From NCBI GenBank assembly GCA_029935315.1, contig JAOZKN010000005.1, positions 1 through 64,000 on the forward strand: a stretch of DNA of 64,000 bases, written 5' to 3'. Below are positions 1 through 8,828 of the stretch, piece after piece. The stretch is from Desulfocapsa sp. (GTDB taxonomy: Bacteria; Desulfobacterota; Desulfobulbia; Desulfobulbales; Desulfocapsaceae). Position numbers and translations under genes: made by a program. How positions within the stretch are numbered: the stretch's first letter is position 1; each line of letters starts with the position of its first letter. A model generated the notes under the pieces. It did no database searches and had not been told where the DNA came from. It worked only from the letters and a program-made list of their open reading frames with translations.

Positions 1-384
1 ACCGATGAACTGCTTCCCATGGGTGCCTTTGACTTTGCCTGGCCGACTGCCGCAAAAGCATGGATTGGCGCAATATCAGTGAGCTACACTGTCAAGACTC
101 CGAAGATCTCCTGGCTCGATTCTGTTCTCCCCTACGTTGAATACAGCTCCATTGTGAAAGATGCTGATGATTCCAACAACTCTGATATGTTCATTCTCGG
201 CGCTGCCTGGGCCAGCGGCGGCTGGTACATCTACACCGATTACGCCCTGTCGAATGGCAACCTGTTTATCGGGGATAAGGGCGATGATTATACTAATATT
301 AATCACGGGGTCGGTGACTTTGGCGTGAACGGTAACGATCAATGGAATTCTCGTTTTAATATTAATTTTGGTTATTATTTCTAA
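1..384 (+). CDS. C-terminal fragment of an outer-membrane beta-barrel/porin-like protein (partial, 5' end outside window)
   Basis: Frame is open from base 1 (TDELLPMGAFDFAWPTAA...). Alternating aromatic/polar pattern and terminal ...NFGYYF ending in Phe, typical of outer-membrane barrels. Confidence 0.65.
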   Translation, partial: TDELLPMGAFDFAWPTAAKAWIGAISVSYTVKTPKISWLDSVLPYVEYSSIVKDADDSNNSDMFILGAAWASGGWYIYTDYALSNGNLFIGDKGDDYTNINHGVGDFGVNGNDQWNSRFNINFGYYF

Positions 385-687
385 GGCGAGTTCTGCTTTT
401 TCCCCAGATGATTAGTGTCTTACTTCGTAAAAGATGCAAGGAATAAGAGAACAAATAGCAGATTTTATAGCATGTCGTTGTGAGTATCATTAAAGCACCT
501 GCTCAGGCACTTTTAAAATCCGACTTGTGGGTTGATCCTGCTATGAAATAGTGGACATTCGTCATTCAATTCTCGATTCTGAGAAGAATCAAGAAGTATC
601 TGAACAGTCAGTTTGCCTGCCACTTGTTAACCATAATGCTGGCTAATTAAAGCACATGCTAAAAAATAAATATGTATCTTTTGGCAA

Positions 688-1347
688 TCAATCGGATGAA
701 GACTTATAGTTCGGATTCGTAGTCAGGTGAAGAGTCCAACTTCCTCCCCCTGCATATTCAGAGCCTCCAACTGCATTAAATCCAATACTTGCTCCATCAA
801 TGGTCAGCGCTTCTGACTTATCGAATGAGTATGTACTGTCTGTCCAATTAATAGGTATGTTAATGTTATAAAACTCTAGCCAAGTTTTAGTTTCATCATC
901 CCAAGCCCAGTATGTGAGAGTCTCAAGCCCCATGGGCATGGGGGCGACAACACAAACATTGTCATTACACGTGCCTGTGGGGGTAAAGTCAATATAGCCG
1001 TTGCGTCTGATTCGACCATCTCCGTTATTTTCATCAGTGTCATAACGCAGAGTGGCTGTGGTACCGGTTAATATTCCCACACCCCCAGTTATGATAACTT
1101 GAATATCTGAGGTTGCCGACTCGTCAAATGTAGGCATTAAATTGCTGGTAAGATGCAGATTGAGGGTTCCAATATACTTGCTTGTCGTGTCATTTTGTGA
1201 CGATTGGAAACGTGGAACACTAAAAAGGATCCAAGGAAATTTTTCTTGATTTGAGGCAATGGTGCTTGCCGGGAAAAACAGCACTGTTAAAAAATAAAGA
1301 AGTGTAGCAAGCCTGCCAACCTGTTGTGAAAGATTCAGTTTTGCCAT
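688..1347 (-). CDS. Secreted hypothetical protein with signal peptide; FPWILF motif at the predicted mature N-terminus
   Basis: 219-aa ORF with hydrophobic N-terminus (LATLLYFLTVLFFPASTIAS); no recognisable family. Confidence 0.6.
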   Translation of the reverse strand: MAKLNLSQQVGRLATLLYFLTVLFFPASTIASNQEKFPWILFSVPRFQSSQNDTTSKYIGTLNLHLTSNLMPTFDESATSDIQVIITGGVGILTGTTATLRYDTDENNGDGRIRRNGYIDFTPTGTCNDNVCVVAPMPMGLETLTYWAWDDETKTWLEFYNINIPINWTDSTYSFDKSEALTIDGASIGFNAVGGSEYAGGGSWTLHLTTNPNYKSSSD

Positions 1348-1971
1348 AGTGCCCTCCGCTGTAGTAATTCAGGATCTGAAAGTTACTCCTTGCATGTCAG
1401 ATATTTCAAACTGTAAAAGTTTTGTTTATCCAGGGGTATAGTCATTGATGGATGATTGCATGAATTAATCGGAAACATGTCATTTTTTGAGTTTGTTTTT
1501 ATCATATACTCAAAACTGTAGTGAGTCAAGACAATAGCATGACACCCACCCTTGTTTTCAACAAAATTACTGAAAATAGTACACATAGGGATTTCTGTGA
1601 GAAGGGAACTGTATTAGTTTGAGATATTCATGGCCAAGATTAACCTGTCCATGTAATCATTAGGAGACATCGTAAAATGCGATTTTGCTTAAATGGGTGG
1701 GATTAGTAATGACTCTCTTCTGATATATTTCCGCCCATTATCACACTGTTGCACTCCCTGCACTGCTCCCTTGCTTAAGACTCCCACATCGCCTACAATA
1801 TATATAATTATATGCAAATGAGATAAGTTCAAACCTGTCGGGAGTGAGGTTGGCAGTAGTGGAGTACAAATCTTTTAAGCTACAAGTAGTTGAGACAGGT
1901 TGAACAAAGTGGACACCAAATTGTATCTTTTTTAGTACACCTGAAAGCACACTGTTAAGGGGGAACGAGGT

Positions 1972-3759
1972 ATGAAAGGGTTAAGGGGAATCTTTGTCGC
2001 TGTTGTATCGATGCTTGTTATGACCTGGTCTGCATTCTGTTATGCAGGAATATGCTCCCCGGATCAATGGTGCTGGGAAAACCCACTCCCTCAAGGAAAC
2101 ACGTTGGAGGGCATTTGGGGTAGCAGTTCCAGCGATGTTTTTGCTGTGGGGGATTTGGGCACTATTCTCCACTACGATGGCAGTTCCTGGACTCCAATGA
2201 CCTCGGGGACGTTAGGAAATTTGACTGGTATTTGGGGCAGCAGTTCCAGCGATGTCTATGCTGTGGGAGTGTGGGGCACCATTCTCCACTACGACGGCAG
2301 TTCCTGGTCTCCAATGGACTCTGGAACAACAGCAGTTTTGACCGGCATTTGGGGCAGCGGTTCCAGCGATGTCTATGCTGTGGGGTCGGGTGGCACCATC
2401 CTCAACTACGACGGAAGCTCATGGATTCCAATGACCTCCGGGACGACAGCAAGTTTGAGCGGCATTTGGGGCAGCAGTTCCAATAATGTCTTTGTCGTGG
2501 GGCTGTCTGGCCTGATTCTCCACTATGACGGCGGTTTATGGTCTCCAATGACCTCCGGGACGACAGTATGGTTGAAGGGCATTTGGGGCAGCGGTTCCAG
2601 CGACGTTTTTGCCGTTGGATCTGATGGCACTATTCTCCACTATAACGGCAGTTTGTGGTCTCCAATGCCCTCAGGGACGACAGCAGGTTTGAAAGCAATT
2701 TGGGGCAGCAGTTCCAGCAATGTCTATGCCGTGGGAGTGTCGGGCGCCATTTTCCACTATAACGGTAGTTCCTGGTCTCCAATGACCTCAGGAACGACAG
2801 CAGTTTTGAATGCAATCTGGGGCAGCAGTCCCGGCAATGTTTATGCCGTGGGATTGGGTGGCACCATCCTCCACTACGACGGCAGTTTATGGTCACCAAT
2901 GACATCTGGAACGGCAGCGCATTTGCGAGGCATTTGGGGCAGCAGGCCCAGCGATGTTTTTGCTGTGGGAGATTTTGGCACTATTCTCCACTATGACGGC
3001 ACCCTCTGGTCACAAATGACCTCTGGGACGACACACCCTTTGACCGACACCTGGGGGAGCAGTTCCAATAATGTCTTTGTCGTGGGAACGGGTGGCATCA
3101 TCCTCCACTATGACGGCAGCTCATGGACTCCAATGCCCTCCGGAACGTCAAAACGGTTGAATGGCATTTGGGGAAAAAGTTTGAGCGATGCCTATGCCGT
3201 TGGATATACTGGTACCATCCTCTACTACGACGGCAGCTCATGGACTTCAGTGACTTCCGGGACGGCAGCAGATTTGACCGGTATTTGGGGCAGCAGTTCC
3301 AGTGATGTCTATGCCGTTGGAAAGGGTGGCACCATCCTCCACTATGACGGCAGCTCATGGACTCCAATGCCCTCTGGAACGACAATAGATTTGTACAGCA
3401 TTTGGGGCAGCAGTTCCAGCGATGTCTATGCCGTTGGAAAGGGTGGCACCATCCTCCACTACGACGGCAGCTTATGGACTTCAATGACCTCATTGCCGAC
3501 AAATTATGCGTACGGCATCTGGGGCAGCAGTTCCAGCGATGTTTATGTCGTGGGAACGATGGGCAGGATTTTTCACTATGACGGCAGTTCCTGGGCTTCA
3601 ATGATCTCCGGGACGAGTCAAGGTTTGTTCGGCGTTTGGGGCAGCAGTCCCAGCGATGTTTGTGTCGTGGGAAATTCAGGTAACATACTGCACAGACCAT
3701 TTCGTAGCCCGGGTTTTCCCTGGGCTATGTTTCTGCCGGCGATATTCCCCAGGGAATAA
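1972..3759 (+). CDS. Secreted repeat protein, about 14 tandem 39-aa repeats (GIWGSSSSDVYAVGxxGTILHYDGSSWxPMxSGT), probable beta-propeller-like fold
   Basis: 595 aa, signal peptide (MKGLRGIFVAVVSMLVMTWSAFCYA), regular 39-aa (117-bp) periodicity, C-terminal GFPWAMFLPAIFPRE. Confidence 0.85.
   Translation: MKGLRGIFVAVVSMLVMTWSAFCYAGICSPDQWCWENPLPQGNTLEGIWGSSSSDVFAVGDLGTILHYDGSSWTPMTSGTLGNLTGIWGSSSSDVYAVGVWGTILHYDGSSWSPMDSGTTAVLTGIWGSGSSDVYAVGSGGTILNYDGSSWIPMTSGTTASLSGIWGSSSNNVFVVGLSGLILHYDGGLWSPMTSGTTVWLKGIWGSGSSDVFAVGSDGTILHYNGSLWSPMPSGTTAGLKAIWGSSSSNVYAVGVSGAIFHYNGSSWSPMTSGTTAVLNAIWGSSPGNVYAVGLGGTILHYDGSLWSPMTSGTAAHLRGIWGSRPSDVFAVGDFGTILHYDGTLWSQMTSGTTHPLTDTWGSSSNNVFVVGTGGIILHYDGSSWTPMPSGTSKRLNGIWGKSLSDAYAVGYTGTILYYDGSSWTSVTSGTAADLTGIWGSSSSDVYAVGKGGTILHYDGSSWTPMPSGTTIDLYSIWGSSSSDVYAVGKGGTILHYDGSLWTSMTSLPTNYAYGIWGSSSSDVYVVGTMGRIFHYDGSSWASMISGTSQGLFGVWGSSPSDVCVVGNSGNILHRPFRSPGFPWAMFLPAIFPRE
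2080..3690 (+). repeat. Tandem 117-bp coding repeats inside the WGSSSSDVYAVG protein
   Basis: Recurring ggcatttggggcagcagttccagcgatgtctatgc...ctccactacgacggcag; about 14 copies, some adjacent copies nearly identical. Confidence 0.85.
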
Positions 3760-3891
3760 ATATAGAAGGAGGAATTAAAAACGGGACAAGTCGTTAAGGG
3801 AGGCACCAATTCGAAGGGCTTTATGTCATGAAATCAGGCAGGTTTGTGGCCTGGAAAATAACGTATCATAAAAGAACAAAAGTAATCGTCC

Positions 3892-4788
3892 ATGTCTGAA
3901 AAGAGCGTCTCACCCGCAGTCCATTTCCGTCTTGTACTGACCATGATATTCTGGGGTGGGACTTTTGTTGCCGGTCGCCTCTTAGTCGGGGAACTGCATC
4001 CCCAGAGTGCTGCGGCCTTTCGCTTTATCCTCGCCTCTCTGATGCTTGTGTCGACGATCTTGTTTCGGGAAAAAAGTCTTCCCCGCTTGAGTGGAAAACA
4101 GTGGGGAGCCATGGCGCTGCTGGGCATGACAGGAGTCTTTTCCTACAACATATTCTTTTTTACCGGACTGCAAAGTATAGAAGCGGGCCGGGCTTCCATG
4201 ATAATTGCTGCAAATCCTGTGGTGACCGCTTTTCTGGCAATGTTGTTTTTCGGGGAGCGTTTCAGCTTTTCCAGGGGGGCGGGTATGATGCTGTCTGTTG
4301 CCGGAGCCTTGATCGTCATTTCCAGGGGGCATCCAGGGGCGTATTTTCGGGGAGGCATCGGAAGTGGTGAACTCTGTATCGTCGGTTGTGTGCTGAGCTG
4401 GTCCGTCTACACCCTTCTTGGTAAAAGGATGCTCTCCAATATTTCGCCTCTGGTGGCTGTGGCGTACTCCTGCAGCCTTGGCGCTATCTTTCTCACCATC
4501 TTTGCTCTGTACAACGGGCATTTGATGGACGTAAGGGAACTGAGCTTACGAAGTGCAGGATGCCTTGTGTACTTTGCTCTATTTGGTACCACCCTTGCCT
4601 TTATCTGGTTTTATGATGGAGTAAAACGATTGGGGGCGGCCAGGGCAGCCATGTATGTGAATTTGACTCCTGTCAGTGGAATTTTCCTTGGCAGTGTCCT
4701 CCTTGGAGAACGCCTGGAGAGCTCACTTCTATTTGGCGGAGCCCTGGTTTTCTTTGGTTTGTACTTTATTAATCGAAGGGCATCCTGA
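3892..4788 (+). CDS. DMT-superfamily (EamA) transporter
   Basis: 298 aa, about 10 hydrophobic segments, two EamA-like halves (FWGGTFVAGRLL; GTTLAFIWFYDGVKRLGAARAAMYVNLTPVSGIFLGSVLLGE). Confidence 0.9.
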   Translation: MSEKSVSPAVHFRLVLTMIFWGGTFVAGRLLVGELHPQSAAAFRFILASLMLVSTILFREKSLPRLSGKQWGAMALLGMTGVFSYNIFFFTGLQSIEAGRASMIIAANPVVTAFLAMLFFGERFSFSRGAGMMLSVAGALIVISRGHPGAYFRGGIGSGELCIVGCVLSWSVYTLLGKRMLSNISPLVAVAYSCSLGAIFLTIFALYNGHLMDVRELSLRSAGCLVYFALFGTTLAFIWFYDGVKRLGAARAAMYVNLTPVSGIFLGSVLLGERLESSLLFGGALVFFGLYFINRRAS

Positions 4789-4880
4789 GAAGCGATATTC
4801 GTTCTTTGTTCTTGCAAAAATATCTCTTGAATGTGCTATGATATTAATTTCTACTCTTTGCTCAAAAAGGAAACAAAACA

Positions 4881-5123
4881 GTGCTTACCATAGACGAACG
4901 CCTTGCAACCATAGAAGCAACACTGCTGATTCAAAAGGGACAGATTGAAATATTACTTGGCTTGATTGCTTCCAGGATGGGAAAAGATGAGTTGAGGGAG
5001 TATCTGGAACTTGTGCTCAAGTCTCCTGATTTTGGAGACAGTGCCAAGATTTCTGCCCAGGAGATGATGATTTACCAGGATAAACTGTGGAGCAGTGATG
5101 TGTCATCCGGGCAGAAGCAATAG
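4881..5123 (+). CDS. Small hypothetical protein
   Basis: 80-aa ORF, GTG start, in the gap between two clear genes on the same strand. Confidence 0.5.
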   Translation: MLTIDERLATIEATLLIQKGQIEILLGLIASRMGKDELREYLELVLKSPDFGDSAKISAQEMMIYQDKLWSSDVSSGQKQ

Positions 5124-5191
5124 CAGAATCGAAGCGGAAAGTTTATAAAAAAACTCGTAAAAATTATGATAACAAAAAGGGATATTAAAAG

Positions 5192-5791
5192 ATGAAAATT
5201 ATAGGTGTGTCTGCAAGTGCAAGAGAAAACAAGTCCACTCGCTTCCTCCTGGAGCAATGTCTCAATGAGTCCAGAAGTACGGCTGAGACGCTGGGGAAAA
5301 GCATTGAGCTTGAATTGATAAACCTTGCGCCCTTGAAAATTAATGGCTGCGTCGCATGTGGTAAATGTAAGAAAGGTGTGTTGTGTAGCCAGGAGGATGA
5401 TTTTCAGCCTTTGATTGCTAAACTCGCAGATCCAGAAGTTGTGGGTATCGTCATGGCAACTCCGGTTTATATGGGCTGTATGTCGGCTCAGGCCAAGGCG
5501 TTTATTGACCGGACGGTTCTTTTCAGGCGCAATGGTTTTATGTTTAAAAACAAACTCGGTGGTGTCATAGCCGTGGGCGGCTCGAGGAACGGTGGGCAGG
5601 AGCTGACCATTCAGGCGGTGCATGCGGGAATGATGATTCATGACATGATTATAGTGGGTGATGGCGACCATTTTGGTGGTGCTGCCTGGGGGAGTCATCC
5701 CGATGGTTACGAGAGTGATGTAACAGGTATTGCCACCGCCAGAAATCTTGGCAGACGTATGGGCGAAGTTGCCTGTCTGATGCATGGGTAA
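5192..5791 (+). CDS. NADPH-dependent FMN reductase/iron-sulfur flavoprotein-like (flavodoxin fold)
   Basis: MKIIGVSASARENKSTRFLLEQ phosphate-binding loop; CVACGKCKKGVLC; ATPVYMGCMSAQAKAFIDR. Confidence 0.85.
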   Translation: MKIIGVSASARENKSTRFLLEQCLNESRSTAETLGKSIELELINLAPLKINGCVACGKCKKGVLCSQEDDFQPLIAKLADPEVVGIVMATPVYMGCMSAQAKAFIDRTVLFRRNGFMFKNKLGGVIAVGGSRNGGQELTIQAVHAGMMIHDMIIVGDGDHFGGAAWGSHPDGYESDVTGIATARNLGRRMGEVACLMHG

Positions 5792-5851
5792 AGAAGAGCA
5801 GGGCGGATTGTAAGTGAGGAACCAGGAGCAGCGGCTCCTGGAGGTGCAGGC

Positions 5852-6181
5852 TTAGCCATTATTCGCCCGTAACAGGCCCAGCAACTCTTTTTCAAGGATT
5901 TGATATTCTTCAACAGAGGATGCTTCCTGTATTTCAGTCAGGGCCAGAAGTTGGGTCAGCACCAGTTTGATCCGCTTAAAATAGGCCAGTTTGGCCTTGT
6001 GTATATTCATCGTATGGCAGCGATTTTTTAAAGAAACTGCCAGCTCTTTATGCCCCTGAGGGATTTTCCGGCACAATATTTTATTGGTCAATTGATCAAT
6101 CTTTTCAATGGTATTTTCTTTAGGTTTTCCCATCCCACCACTTCCTGAACAGTACATTTTACAAGTGCCCGGCTTCATCAT
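5852..6181 (-). CDS. Small Cys-containing hypothetical protein (start uncertain; ORF open to 6322)
   Basis: Likely start MMKPGTCKMYCSGSGGMGKPKENTIEKIDQ; convincing alpha-helical C-terminal half. Confidence 0.45.
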   Translation of the reverse strand: MMKPGTCKMYCSGSGGMGKPKENTIEKIDQLTNKILCRKIPQGHKELAVSLKNRCHTMNIHKAKLAYFKRIKLVLTQLLALTEIQEASSVEEYQILEKELLGLLRANNG

Positions 6182-6328
6182 CCCCGGCAAACAAGCGTCA
6201 GGCGACAATGGCCCCTGATCCGGGATTCTATTGCACCCTTTATAACACATCATCATTAGCCACCATACCCTATTATCGTGGCAAAAGCATGGCTGCTCAG
6301 CGATTGCTGCAAGAGAAAACAACTTGAC

Positions 6329-6352
6329 TTTTTCCTGTGAAAACAGGGAAAA
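6329..6352 (+). other. Hairpin with GAAA tetraloop in the leader of the mrp operon
   Basis: tttttcctgt-GAAA-acagggaaaa: 10-bp stem with one wobble, about 45 nt upstream of the mrpE start. Confidence 0.4.
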
Positions 6353-6396
6353 TAAAAGAGGAGAACGGATTTTTCTTTTACAAAAGAAATGAGCCC

Positions 6397-6930
6397 ATGC
6401 CTAACGACAACTGTCTTTCCACGAGCCATACCTTAGCGACTCTTGTTCGAAGAAGTCTGCCCCGTTTTGCGATCTTTTCTCTGTTGTGGTATGCCCTTGC
6501 CGGGTCGGATGCTTTGAGCTGGGTCATAGGTGTTCCAGCAGTGTTGCTGGCCACCTCTCTGAGCCTGAGCCTGGCCTCCTCTTCCCGGTTGAATATACGT
6601 GTGGCTGGTCTCCTTCATTTTATTCCTTTTTTTCTGTATCAATCTTTTCGTGGCGGTATTGATGTTATGCACCGTGCCCTTTCTTTCCGGCAATGTCTTG
6701 ATCCGGGGCTGGTTGCCTACACCACTCTCCTGCCGGAAGGGTCTGCCAGGATCTTTTTCGTTAATACCATCAGCCTGCTCCCCGGTACCCTGAGCGCAGA
6801 GCTCCGGGGAGATCAGGTGACTATTCATACCCTTGACCAGGGCCTGCCGGTCTGGGCAAACATCCAGCGCTTAGAGTATCACGTTGCTGCGCTGATGGGC
6901 GAAACCGGAGAGGGCAGGGAAAACTTATGA
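6397..6930 (+). CDS. mrpE: Na+/H+ antiporter subunit E (MrpE/MnhE)
   Basis: Hydrophobic; FVNTISLLPGTLSAELRGDQVTIHTLD is diagnostic of MnhE. Confidence 0.85.
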   Translation: MPNDNCLSTSHTLATLVRRSLPRFAIFSLLWYALAGSDALSWVIGVPAVLLATSLSLSLASSSRLNIRVAGLLHFIPFFLYQSFRGGIDVMHRALSFRQCLDPGLVAYTTLLPEGSARIFFVNTISLLPGTLSAELRGDQVTIHTLDQGLPVWANIQRLEYHVAALMGETGEGRENL

Positions 6931-7214
6931 GCTGGCTGCATACACTTTTTGCCTTAATTCTCCTGCCTGCGATTGCTGTGGGTATGATTCGTATCCTGAG
7001 AGGCCCGACTGCTGCCGATCGGATGATGACGGCGCAGTTATTTGGCACCTGTGGAGTGGCGATTCTGCTGCTTTTGAGTGCAGGAATGTTGAACCCCGTG
7101 CTCATTGATATTGCCCTTGTTTTTGCACTGCTGGCAGCACTGGCGACTCTCACCTTTATCCGCCGTACCTGGCAAGGTTCCGGGAAGAACAAACATGGAT
7201 ATCCTCTATCATAG
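6927..7214 (+). CDS. mrpF: Monovalent cation/H+ antiporter subunit F (MrpF/MnhF)
   Basis: RILRGPTAADRMMTAQLFGT; ATGA overlap with mrpE. Confidence 0.9.
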   Translation: MSWLHTLFALILLPAIAVGMIRILRGPTAADRMMTAQLFGTCGVAILLLLSAGMLNPVLIDIALVFALLAALATLTFIRRTWQGSGKNKHGYPLS

Positions 7215-7497
7215 CGGCACGTTATTCATCGTAATCGGCGTACTTTTTTTTCTGTCCGGTACTGTGGGACTGATTCGCTTTCCGGATATCTATACCCGGC
7301 TCCATGCCCTGACCAAGGCGGATAATGTCGGTCTGGGCTGTGTCGTCTGCGGCCTTGCCCTTCAATCCGGCAGCTGGGTGCTGACAGTAAAACTCCTGCT
7401 GATCTGGTTACTGGTGCTGATTGCAAGTTCTGCCTCCTGCCATCTTATTGCCAGCAGTGCCATGCAGAAAAATATTAAACCGTGGACACGTCCATGA
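7195..7497 (+). CDS. mrpG: Monovalent cation/H+ antiporter subunit G (MrpG/MnhG)
   Basis: Internal ATG at 7195: MDILYHSGTLFIVIGVLFFLSGTVGLIRFPDIYTRLHALTKADNVG. Confidence 0.88.
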   Translation: MDILYHSGTLFIVIGVLFFLSGTVGLIRFPDIYTRLHALTKADNVGLGCVVCGLALQSGSWVLTVKLLLIWLLVLIASSASCHLIASSAMQKNIKPWTRP

Positions 7498-7814
7498 CCT
7501 ATTCCATACTCACTCTTTTTGACATTATTCTTGTTGCAACCCTGCTGTGGCTTGGTTGGCGTCTGCTCAGCAGCGAAGATATTTTCAAGGCGGTTGTCCT
7601 CTTTATCTCCTTTGGCCTGTTGATGGCCCTGGCCTGGGTAAGAATGCGGGCGCCGGATGTGGCCCTGGCTGAGGCAGCACTTGGCGCAGGCCTGACAGGG
7701 CCACTTTTTCTTGCCGCCCTCAGGCGGATGAACCGAAGTCACAAGGGTGAACGCAGACTGGACATCGATGAAAACAGGGACGGAGATCATGGGAAAAATT
7801 CGGAACCGACATAA
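7494..7814 (+). CDS. DUF4040/MbhD-like subunit (corresponds to the C-terminal region of MrpA)
   Basis: ALAWVRMRAPDVALAEAALGAGLTGPLFLAAL; ATGA overlap with mrpG. Confidence 0.8.
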   Translation: MTYSILTLFDIILVATLLWLGWRLLSSEDIFKAVVLFISFGLLMALAWVRMRAPDVALAEAALGAGLTGPLFLAALRRMNRSHKGERRLDIDENRDGDHGKNSEPT

Positions 7815-8496
7815 GCGGCGTGATGCTTTTCAGCTGCTGTTTCTGATCCTTGTCTTCTTTTTGATGGCACTGCTTGGCACCATCTTCTCCACCATTCCCG
7901 TAAACAATCCAGGGCTTGCATCTGCTGTTGCCTCGCTGCAGACAGAGAGCGGAGTGGAAAGTCCGGTGACAGCAGTGCTGCTCAACTTTCGCGGCTATGA
8001 TACCTTACTGGAAGTTATGGTGCTGCTGCTTGCCGTTATCGGTGTCTGGTCTCTGATAAAGGCTCCCGCTCCCGATCCTGAAACGGAGATAAGTCCGGTG
8101 CAGATGGGAGTTGTCCGCCTGCTTGCTCCTGTTATGTGTCTGGTTGCCGCCTATCTGGTATGGCAGGGAAGTCATCTGGCGGGAGGAGCATTTCAGGGGG
8201 GGGCTATTTTGGGTGCTGCAGGTGTCCTCCTTCTGGTGAGTGAACTTCCCTGGCTGCGTACTGTACCCGCCTCAGTTCTTCGCTTTGGTCTGGTTCTGGG
8301 GCCACTGTGTTTTATTGGCACAGCACTTGGCTGTCTTTTTCTTGGCGGTGAACTGCTTGCCTATCCCGAAGGAACCGCTGGCTGGCTGATTCTCTTCATC
8401 GAGACAGCCTGCGCACTCTCCATTGGTCTGACCCTGGCACTGCTTTTTGCTGGCGGCCGTCCTCACGAAAATGTCTCCAGGGGAGATATTCCATGA
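7789..8496 (+). CDS. mrpB: MrpB/MbhE-F-like subunit
   Basis: MnhB-like segment GAFQGGAILGAAGVLLLVS; FRGYDTLLEVMVLLLAVIGVW (MbhE-like). Confidence 0.8.
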   Translation: MGKIRNRHKRRDAFQLLFLILVFFLMALLGTIFSTIPVNNPGLASAVASLQTESGVESPVTAVLLNFRGYDTLLEVMVLLLAVIGVWSLIKAPAPDPETEISPVQMGVVRLLAPVMCLVAAYLVWQGSHLAGGAFQGGAILGAAGVLLLVSELPWLRTVPASVLRFGLVLGPLCFIGTALGCLFLGGELLAYPEGTAGWLILFIETACALSIGLTLALLFAGGRPHENVSRGDIP

Positions 8497-8828
8497 TTAC
8501 CACCACGCTCTACAGTCTGACCGGCCTGATACTCTTTGGCATGGGCTTCCACACCCTGATTATCCACTCCCATCCCCTGCGCAAAATTCTGGCAGTCAAT
8601 GTGATGGGCACCGGAGTCTTCCTTATCCTTGTCGCCACCGCCTACGTTCCCTTGGGCCAGGGAGATATTGACCCCGTGCCCCATGCCATGGTTTTGACCG
8701 GTATTGTGGTCTCGGTGAGTGTTACCGCACTTGCCCTGATTCTGGCCTGCCGGGTACAGGAGACCTCAAATCTTGCCTTGCTGAAGAGAAGGAATCAACG
8801 TAAAGAGACAAAGGAAACCAGAGCGTGA
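8493..8828 (+). CDS. mrpC: MrpC/NuoK-like subunit
   Basis: GMGFHTLIIHSHPLRKILAVNVMGTGVFLILVA; DPVPHAMVLTGIVVSVSVTALALIL. Confidence 0.9.
   Translation: MITTTLYSLTGLILFGMGFHTLIIHSHPLRKILAVNVMGTGVFLILVATAYVPLGQGDIDPVPHAMVLTGIVVSVSVTALALILACRVQETSNLALLKRRNQRKETKETRA

Noticed and set aside
2080-3690. CRISPR-like regular repeats
   Set aside because: The 117-bp period is entirely coding, has no repeat/spacer alternation and no cas genes; it is a protein repeat array.
3098-3700. 200-aa minus-strand ORF rich in C/R/H, with neighbours at 2232-2486, 2630-2905, 3123-3305 and 3357-3581
   Set aside because: Alternate-frame shadows of the tandem repeat gene; odd Cys/His/Arg composition reflects repeat DNA read in the wrong frame.
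5072-5785. 237-aa minus-strand ORF
   Set aside because: Antisense to the clear flavoprotein gene at 5192-5791; low-complexity composition.
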